A stretch of DNA of 9,321 nucleotides from the NCBI GenBank assembly GCA_029864945.1, contig JAOTSL010000113.1, positions 1 to 9,321 of the forward strand. The letters run 5' to 3'. The notes beneath the pieces were generated by a model. That model ran no database searches, was not told the DNA's origin, and saw only the letters and a program-made list of their open reading frames with translations. Positions 1-5,126 of this stretch are shown here, one piece after another. The translations under genes were made by a program, and so were the position numbers. The stretch's first letter is position 1. Each line of letters opens with the position of its first letter. Source of the stretch: Gammaproteobacteria bacterium (GTDB lineage: Bacteria > Pseudomonadota > Gammaproteobacteria > S012-40).

Positions 1-17
1 ACATGGTTTTCTCCTTT
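1..17 (-). promoter_or_regulatory. Shine-Dalgarno and start codon of a further operon gene
   Basis: On the minus strand AAAGGAG (positions 11-17) is followed six bases later by ATG at 4-2. This ATG is out of frame with hydrolase B, whose last visible codons overlap it. This is the strongest ribosome site of the left cluster and indicates that another gene begins at position 4 and overlaps the end of hydrolase B. Only its first codon and one base are in the window, so its product cannot be read. Confidence 0.6.
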
Positions 18-1103
18 GTCTGTGTCTGTGTTTATGCTTAATTCGTTAAGCATAATTGGAAATACATCTTTGTGTGCATTCGATCCCATAAAAATATCCA
101 GGTGACTGTAATCTTTTATTTCATGAAATGAATGGTAATCGGGTGTAATGTTATCAAAATACTTAAAACTTCGTTTTTGACTTTCTGGTAGAAAACACAA
201 ATTTTTATCGCCCGTAAAAAAGATAAACCTGGCGGTAGTTTTTGGTGCTTCACTGGTGAAGTCTGCGGGAAGCGCGTTTAATTTATCAAGGCCTAATAAA
301 TTGCCTTTTGAAACATATTTACTCATGTTTTTAAAAAAGGATAACGGAACATTTTTAAATTCGTCTTTCATCCAGTTATGTGTTTCGTCACTCAAATTTT
401 CATGCAACCAAAGTGCGGGAAAACCGCTACCATAGGAGAAACTCACCATTTTGCATGGAGTATTGTTACATTCGTGATGGAATAGTTTTACAAAGCCCAC
501 AATAGCATGCTGAACAATACCTTTGGATTTAACGCCCCAATGAGGGTTTAGGTATTTAGTAAATAAACTCACAATTGGTACCGCATATTTTAACTTAATA
601 GAAGAAAACGCGGGTGGAACCGGGTGCAACGAAACGGCGTTGGAAATAATGGTGTCAACTTCAGGTACTAGGCCGGCGATAGCAGACATGGTGAAGCTGG
701 TAGACCCCTGGCAATGAATAATCGCCTTTATTTTTTTAACGCCTGTTTCTTCAACTATTTTTCTCACGGCAAAAGGGTGGTCGTAAACCGCGGCTTGATC
801 CAGTGTCCATTCGGTGCATTTTAAATCGATGCTAGCGCGCCAGTTTTCCATCCAAACGTCATAACCCTCGCTAATTAATGCCTCAACGATACCGGTTTCA
901 ATGGGAGCGCGAAATATATTAGCCCGTACGCCAGCGCCGTGCACCAGTAAAACTGGGCACTTAGTCGGTGTGTTAGGGCCTTGAACGTTAATCAAGTTTA
1001 GTTGAAAGCCATCACCCGCGGTAAACGGTATTATTCTTTCGGTAAGTTTAATACTCGATGTATTTGAAGCACTGGGTTTGTTTAAATTCATTATACTGTC
1101 CAT
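1..1103 (-). CDS. alpha/beta hydrolase B, Cys at nucleophile elbow (3' end outside window)
   Basis: Likely a cytoplasmic ester, lipid or thioester hydrolase of the alpha/beta fold; the substrate is unknown. The reading frame is open for 367 codons from the ATG at 1103 to the left edge, with no stop seen. Visible landmarks are the oxyanion-strand motif VLLVHGAG (residues 51-58), a Y-D-V-W-M-E-N-W stretch (81-88) typical of the PhaC/GMC-associated hydrolase group, the nucleophile elbow I-H-C-Q-G-S with Cys131 in place of Ser, a C-N-N-T-P-C pair (212-217), an acid candidate Asp299 in TGDKN, and His334 in YSHLD. It is paralogous to the hydrolase at 3473-4642: the same motifs occur in the same order. 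The start lies two bases after the stop of the 57-residue gene upstream, with only a weak GAAGA ribosome site, which suggests translational coupling. Compared with its paralogue only about 20-30 residues should be missing. Confidence 0.9.
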   Translation of the reverse strand, partial: MDSIMNLNKPSASNTSSIKLTERIIPFTAGDGFQLNLINVQGPNTPTKCPVLLVHGAGVRANIFRAPIETGIVEALISEGYDVWMENWRASIDLKCTEWTLDQAAVYDHPFAVRKIVEETGVKKIKAIIHCQGSTSFTMSAIAGLVPEVDTIISNAVSLHPVPPAFSSIKLKYAVPIVSLFTKYLNPHWGVKSKGIVQHAIVGFVKLFHHECNNTPCKMVSFSYGSGFPALWLHENLSDETHNWMKDEFKNVPLSFFKNMSKYVSKGNLLGLDKLNALPADFTSEAPKTTARFIFFTGDKNLCFLPESQKRSFKYFDNITPDYHSFHEIKDYSHLDIFMGSNAHKDVFPIMLNELSINTDTDKGENH

Positions 1104-1105
1104 GT

Positions 1106-1279
1106 CTAATCTTCAATATTATAGGCAATTCGTTCAACAATTTTAACGCTAGCGTGCATCGCTAGCTTGGTATCAGCAAAGCGACCTTCTTTTGAACCTT
1201 TTTTGTACTCAGTTGTACCCAAGGAAAAGAACCCAGACATAGTTTCTTGAAAGGTCAGGGTAGTGTGGGGTATTGGCAT
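1106..1279 (-). CDS. small protein, N-terminal half of the GMC/patatin-associated beta-rich domain
   Basis: A 57-residue protein beginning MPIPHTTLTFQETMSGFFS. The pattern L-T-F-Q-E-T-M-S-G-F-F-S matches, from memory, the opening of the accessory domain found between the GMC domain and the hydrolase domain of large cholesterol-oxidase-like proteins. It also aligns with residues 319-350 of the patatin next door (L-R-F-C-E-S-Q-T-G-D-L-M-F-S, then a short charged stretch and a strand). The second half of the domain is absent: the frame stops where the patatin continues with R-I-T-G-R-I-S. The ATG at 1279 is chosen because AAGGA at 1288-1292 stands eight bases upstream; an ATG at 1288 would overlap that site. 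The stop is two bases from the start of hydrolase B. It is either a genuine half-domain subunit or a remnant of a larger gene; no signal peptide or membrane segment is visible. Confidence 0.72.
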   Translation of the reverse strand: MPIPHTTLTFQETMSGFFSLGTTEYKKGSKEGRFADTKLAMHASVKIVERIAYNIED

Positions 1280-1572
1280 TTTTATCATCCTTGATCTTGG
1301 AAAACAGTTATGGGCCGTTGTTAAAACTATGTGTATTAATTACGTTACCTTATAACGCCATAATATAGCGCATGAATCATCCATAATTCACTTTCATAGC
1401 AGTGTACTTCAAGCAATGTAATCTGGTAAACACTTGTTTTAGATTAATTTAACATAGGCACTAATATATTACGTCTATTGAGAAAATCGCTCATAGTAAT
1501 GAAATGACTCAAGCCGAATTTCTGCATTAGTGTGTCCATGCACGTCATATCGACTTGGCATTTAAATAAAAA
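1280..1572. other. intergenic stretch between patatin and the half-domain gene
   Basis: It is AT-rich and without a convincing open frame on either strand. It holds the AAGGA ribosome site (1288-1292) of the small gene. No sigma-70 promoter better than a few matching bases and no clear terminator after the patatin stop could be picked out. With 293 bases between genes, the small gene and hydrolase B may have their own promoter here. Confidence 0.5.
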
Positions 1573-3072
1573 TCACACCGAACTATGAGTTTCTTCTGCA
1601 TCCGTTAAACAAAAAGACGCAAACTTAGCAATCATTTTTGCGCTGTCAATAGCCGAATCAGTATGCGTTGTGCGAATACTAGAGGCTTGTTTCGCTAGTG
1701 CCTTGATTGACAGTGTTAGCTTACCTGTGGCGATAGGATCGCCGCTTATGGAGCCTTTGTATAAGCTTGCATAGACAGTGCGTAAATCTTCGATGAAATC
1801 AAACCCCGGATCGTCAAATATTTTTTTCTTGCCGAGTAGAGTGTATTCTTCCTCGCCTATCGTAAATTCAATTTGGTAGTTGATGATTTTCATTTCAGGA
1901 TTGTCATCAGGCACGACGACAAAAAAATGACCATCATCAATAATCTTATCTTCGGTCAGATCCGAAATCGAAATTCGACCGGTGATCCTTTCTTTACGGG
2001 ATGGGTTCGCCATAAATTTTCCGAATGAATTTATGTGAATAACGATTTCTAAAGAAGACGGTTCTTTGTTGCCATTACTAAACATTAAATCGCCGGTTTG
2101 TGATTCACAAAAACGCAATCCAGGTTCTGGCTCAATCATACGAGTCATATTAGTGCCAAGTTGCAATCCCTGTGCGTCGCGTGATTTCAAATAGGATTTT
2201 GTATCAGCGTAACCCATATCAATTAATGTCGCGTTACTAATGTTTCCTAGATATAAATCAGGATCAAGGGGTAATGGTCGACTAGGTTGAATTATATTTA
2301 ATTGAATGGGTTTGTTTTGCCCATAAATTGAGTCGCCCGCAATGATGCGTTTGTTAATTTCTTGTATTTGTGCAATTTCATTATTTAACGCACCATTCGC
2401 GCTGGTTTCCAGCATTTGTATATAAACATTCAGAGCTCCACCATGATAATTTGCAGTGTTCCCTAGCCCCCATATTAACCAGACTTCCTCGGCGCCACGG
2501 CGAACAGCTTCCATTAAATTGGCGTCTTGGATAAATGCGGTATCCAAATAGGTTTTATTGTTTACTCGCACGGGTGGGAACACGCCGGGTAAAGAAATGC
2601 CCGCAATCATCATATCTAGATCAATCTCTGCGTTTGGAATCACCTTAACCTGTTTGTCAGCGTAATCAAGCACATTGTATGTACCAATAACGTTATCGAC
2701 AGCGCGAATTTTTTCGGGGTCAATACCGAGGTGGGGGAATACTTTTTCACGAATGCCGTCGGCATCTCCCAAGCCTTCAAGTTGATTTACGTGCAAATAA
2801 TCTTTAAGTGGCAAGAGTGAAACAGAGTCCTTCATATCAAGACTTGCCCAGCGATTACACATAGTTGCAGGCGCTAATCCGGAAAAAAGCATCGACATGT
2901 TCATGCTACCACCCGATGTGGCATCAAAATGATGAAATGTAAGTCCGGCCTCTTCCATTGCCAGCATGGCGCCAGCTTGATAAGACAGTCGCATACCGCC
3001 GCCAGACAATACCAGCGCGCGTTTTGTTGCGTCTTTTTCAATTGAGGCGGAAAGTGATTTAAGTATTGTCAT
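1573..3072 (-). CDS. patatin-like acyl hydrolase with C-terminal GMC-associated domain
   Basis: Probable lipid acyl hydrolase (phospholipase A-like) using a Ser-Asp dyad. Counting from the ATG at 3072, the 499-residue protein has the patatin oxyanion motif L-S-G-G-G-M-R (22-28), the nucleophile elbow D-A-T-S-G-G-S with Ser53 (Ala replaces the first Gly of GxSxG), the strand I-S-L-P-G-V-F-P-P (159-167) and the Asp motif Y-L-D-T-A with Asp177 (usual form D-G-G/A). The conserved run D-A-N-L-x-E-A-x-R-R-G-A-x-E-V-W follows. Residues about 319-490 form a second, beta-rich domain containing R-I-T-G-R-I-S, F-F-V-V-V-P, L-L-G-K-K-K and D-D-P-G-F-D; it resembles the accessory domain of GMC oxidoreductases. 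No signal peptide is seen, so it should be cytoplasmic. The TTG at 3078 is rejected as start because AAGGA (3080-3084) is one base away from it but seven from the ATG. Confidence 0.9.
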   Translation of the reverse strand: MTILKSLSASIEKDATKRALVLSGGGMRLSYQAGAMLAMEEAGLTFHHFDATSGGSMNMSMLFSGLAPATMCNRWASLDMKDSVSLLPLKDYLHVNQLEGLGDADGIREKVFPHLGIDPEKIRAVDNVIGTYNVLDYADKQVKVIPNAEIDLDMMIAGISLPGVFPPVRVNNKTYLDTAFIQDANLMEAVRRGAEEVWLIWGLGNTANYHGGALNVYIQMLETSANGALNNEIAQIQEINKRIIAGDSIYGQNKPIQLNIIQPSRPLPLDPDLYLGNISNATLIDMGYADTKSYLKSRDAQGLQLGTNMTRMIEPEPGLRFCESQTGDLMFSNGNKEPSSLEIVIHINSFGKFMANPSRKERITGRISISDLTEDKIIDDGHFFVVVPDDNPEMKIINYQIEFTIGEEEYTLLGKKKIFDDPGFDFIEDLRTVYASLYKGSISGDPIATGKLTLSIKALAKQASSIRTTHTDSAIDSAKMIAKFASFCLTDAEETHSSV

Positions 3073-3079
3073 ATCCAAG

Positions 3080-3086
3080 TCCTTTT
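3080..3086 (-). promoter_or_regulatory. Shine-Dalgarno that fixes the patatin start
   Basis: Minus-strand AAAAGGA ends seven bases before the ATG at 3072. The upstream in-frame TTG at 3078 would leave a single base of spacing, so the ATG is the better start. Confidence 0.75.
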
Positions 3087-3260
3087 AGAATAGTCATTCA
3101 ACGCATCATAAGATGAATCGGCAGTGTTAACAAGCCGCTTAATAATATTAGAATCGGTGCAATAGGAGCCTGCTAAAAAATACAGCAGTTGCCAAATTAC
3201 TGAAGAAATATCAGGGCTTGATATCAATCTTATATGTTAAAAGTAATTCCCCATCTACAG

Positions 3261-3276
3261 CGTGAGCAAGATCACA
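3261..3276 (-). promoter_or_regulatory. CRP/Vfr-like binding site upstream of patatin
   Basis: The minus strand reads TGTGATCTTGCTCACG: TGTGA-N6-TCACG against the CRP consensus TGTGA-N6-TCACA, one mismatch in the ten core bases. It lies about 190 bases before the patatin ATG. A -10-like TAACAT (3234-3239) would put its centre near -41.5 (class II); TATAAG (3229-3234) would put it near -46.5. This suggests, but does not prove, carbon-source control of the patatin. Confidence 0.5.
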
Positions 3277-3395
3277 GGTATGTTAATGATAGGTGGTTAC
3301 GATGTACCGTTTTGGTATAAATGAAAAAAGATATATAAAGATTTAAACGGTCATGAATGTTGTTCGGGTAAGGATAGTTTAGCAGCTTCATTGAT

Positions 3396-3430
3396 AACGG
3401 CATCAGATGCGCATATGTTCTGATGCCGTT
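3396..3430 (-). terminator. 12-bp perfect hairpin after hydrolase A
   Basis: AACGGCATCAGA (3396-3407) and TCTGATGCCGTT (3419-3430) pair perfectly around an 11-base loop, 42 bases after the hydrolase A stop. There is no T-tract on either side, so it is not a textbook intrinsic terminator. It could be a 3' RNA-stabilising stem, a factor-dependent terminator or a protein-binding palindrome. Confidence 0.5.
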
Positions 3431-3472
3431 GTTGATAATGTAATTTATATAAGTTGGTTTAACTAATATCCG

Positions 3473-4642
3473 TTATGCAGTTTCTTTAACATCAATAGCG
3501 ACATCTACTTTTACTTTTTCTGACTCTTTTTTTGTCACAGCCTGTATTTGTGATGATTCGAGTAAATCGAGAATAAAAGGATATACATCGCGCGCCGCAT
3601 CTTTGCCGATTATGCAATCAATGTGACCGTAATTGCCAATTTCCTGACGCTTGTAAAATTCAGCACCATTGGCATCGGCCAGCATTTCGATGGTTTCTTG
3701 TGTGCTTTTGGAAAGTACGCAATCATTGTTACCACCAGAAATAAATAACATCGGTAATTTTAATCGATCAATATGCGGTAGGTAGGTGTCATCACCATTT
3801 GCATCAATCAATTTATTGTTGAGTAATATGGCAGTGAGTTGTTTCATTGCACTGAGATTAACGCGGCCAAACATGCGGGGCAGCGCTGCATGTGTATCTT
3901 CATTTAGTTGGCTATGCTCATATAGCTCGCCAAATATAGTGCTGATGCGATGACACACGGGACTGTTGCATGTTTCGTGTTCTGGAACGGGCACAAAAAA
4001 CAGGCTGGCATCATATGCTCGCGTTAAAAAATTTGCGTTAATGTCTGTATATGACGTCATGGTTTTTTTACCCAAAGCCCGCAATATTGTTGGTGCATTT
4101 AATTTCGCTTTGAATTCATTTATACCAACCGAATAGAGATGAGTAGAAACTTGTGAGCAAACTGCACCACTTACATTTTCGAGTCCGGATAGTAAAGCCA
4201 TGGTCAAAGTAGACGCGCCAACACCGTGTGCAACAATCTGTACCTTTTCAACCCCAGCAAGTTCACATACGGTTTGTACCGCCGCAGGATAATCTTTTGT
4301 GGCAACATCATCCATTGTTGATAATTGTTGAGACGCGGGTAATTCGATGCTTAAGCGGTAATCAAGCAGCCAGACGTCATAGCCTTCGTTATATAAGTAT
4401 TCCAATAAATTAACGTCTATGGTGTCAATGGCAAACATCAAACTAGAAACCCCAGTGCAATGGGATAAAATGACAGGGCCTTTAGTGCCACCTTTATAAC
4501 GTTTCAATCGTAGTTGCACGTCGTCGGAGGTGTTAAAAAAATGAGTCGTTGGTGGCGTTACATTAAGTGGTCGGGTTTTGTAGGTGGTCACTTGCGGATC
4601 GAATCGATCAACATTTACCGTATAATTTCGAAAGTTTTTCAT
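3473..4642 (-). CDS. alpha/beta hydrolase A, glycine at the nucleophile position
   Basis: A 389-residue alpha/beta-fold protein of the same family as the partial hydrolase at the left edge and as the hydrolase domain attached to some GMC oxidoreductases. Landmarks are V-I-L-S-H-C-T-G (57-64), E-G-Y-D-V-W-L-L-D-Y-R (86-96), the nucleophile elbow V-A-H-G-V-G-A-S (138-145), the pair C-N-S-P-V-C (225-230), an acid candidate Asp307 in N-N-D-C, and His340 in Y-G-H-I-D. The paralogue has Cys at the elbow (H-C-Q-G-S); here the codon at 4223-4225 is GGT, Gly140, one base from TGT, so the usual hydrolytic mechanism looks disabled. The ATG at 4642 is chosen because CAGGA (4650-4654) lies seven bases upstream; the in-frame extension to 4729 runs through a likely promoter. 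It could be a pseudoenzyme, binding subunit or altered catalyst. No signal peptide. Confidence 0.88.
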   Translation of the reverse strand: MKNFRNYTVNVDRFDPQVTTYKTRPLNVTPPTTHFFNTSDDVQLRLKRYKGGTKGPVILSHCTGVSSLMFAIDTIDVNLLEYLYNEGYDVWLLDYRLSIELPASQQLSTMDDVATKDYPAAVQTVCELAGVEKVQIVAHGVGASTLTMALLSGLENVSGAVCSQVSTHLYSVGINEFKAKLNAPTILRALGKKTMTSYTDINANFLTRAYDASLFFVPVPEHETCNSPVCHRISTIFGELYEHSQLNEDTHAALPRMFGRVNLSAMKQLTAILLNNKLIDANGDDTYLPHIDRLKLPMLFISGGNNDCVLSKSTQETIEMLADANGAEFYKRQEIGNYGHIDCIIGKDAARDVYPFILDLLESSQIQAVTKKESEKVKVDVAIDVKETA

Positions 4643-4699
4643 TTTAGCGTCCTGCGTATGTTTAACCAAATAACCCATCCCATGCGAATGAGTATAGGG

Positions 4700-4729
4700 A
4701 CTATAAACCACCTTTTTGTAAAAAATCAA
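4700..4729 (-). promoter_or_regulatory. candidate sigma-70 promoter of hydrolase A
   Basis: On the minus strand TTGATT (4724-4729) and TATAGT (4700-4705) are separated by 18 bases, giving a start near 4693, about 50 bases before the chosen ATG. The elements match the consensus at 4 and 5 of 6 bases. This supports the shorter reading frame. Confidence 0.45.
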
Positions 4730-4839
4730 AAGTATTTAATTGGTTCGTAAACGAAGCATCAAGATAATTTGTTAAACATATATTCCTTAGATGCAAAAAT
4801 GATAGTTGAAGGTGATTTATTACACTAAAGATAGATCGA

Positions 4840-5073
4840 TTAACGATGTTCGGGACATTTTTCGAGATATATTCTCATTTCCCTGGAAAAAAGATCCATT
4901 AGCTCAAAATATTCAAGGTATATCTGCCAAATAACTAAGCCTGTCTTTTCAATTTTCTTTCCTATATTTGTGCAGCAGTTGTTCATCATCGGGGGCAGGG
5001 ATAACACATATTGCATTGCGTGCGAATGCCCATTGATTGTTGTTAGATTGGCACTTGCATTGCTATTAATCAC
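4840..5073 (-). CDS. doubtful small ORF, unrecognised
   Basis: A 77-codon frame with GTG start. I recognise no family. The second half (about residues 39-70, rich in I, L, E, K, Y and F) could form an amphipathic helix, and codons such as GAA, CGT and TGT look ordinary for this window. Against it: AAGAGG overlaps the GTG instead of standing 5-9 bases before it, the internal ATG codons have no ribosome site, and the frame covers most of the region where the plus-strand lipoprotein needs its promoter. It may well be a chance frame. Confidence 0.22.
   Translation of the reverse strand: MINSNASANLTTINGHSHAMQYVLSLPPMMNNCCTNIGKKIEKTGLVIWQIYLEYFELMDLFSREMRIYLEKCPEHR
5040..5069 (+). promoter_or_regulatory. 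weak promoter candidate for the lipoprotein gene
   Basis: TTGTTA (5040-5045) and TATTAA (5064-5069) with 18 bases between, each 4 of 6 to the sigma-70 consensus, would start transcription about 50 bases before the ATG. It is the best pair seen in this stretch, but such pairs are common by chance in AT-rich DNA. Confidence 0.25.
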
Positions 5074-5126
5074 CTCTTTAGGTTGTCTATTCTGATGGTC
5101 TACTCACCAATTACAATGAAGGGAAA

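Larger units (their letters stand above)
3087..3472. other. regulatory intergenic region between hydrolase A and patatin
   Basis: About 390 bases without a credible gene. It contains a CRP-like palindrome (3261-3276), a possible -10 element TATAAG on the minus strand (3229-3234), and a 12-bp hairpin (3396-3430) after the hydrolase A stop. Hydrolase A and the patatin therefore look like separate transcription units. Confidence 0.6.
4730..5126. other. divergent intergenic region between hydrolase A and the lipoprotein gene
   Basis: Roughly 400 bases separate the divergent units. The region holds the doubtful 77-codon minus-strand frame (4840-5073), a weak plus-strand promoter candidate (5040-5069) and the ribosome site GAAGGG (5118-5123). 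No tRNA, terminator hairpin or long repeat is seen. Confidence 0.5.

Noticed and set aside
3073..3078. TTG start for the patatin at 3078
   Set aside because: It leaves one base between AAGGA and the start; the ATG at 3072 has seven.
3170..3188. CTGCT/AGCAG inverted repeat around an A-run
   Set aside because: Arms of only five bases; expected by chance in AT-rich intergenic DNA.
4643..4729. 29-residue N-terminal extension of hydrolase A
   Set aside because: It has no ribosome site, overlaps the likely promoter at 4700-4729, and the paralogue has no comparable extension; the ATG at 4642 has CAGGA seven bases upstream.
4228..4750. Plus-strand open frames opposite hydrolase A
   Set aside because: They lie antisense to a well-supported gene, have no ribosome site of note and encode no recognisable protein.
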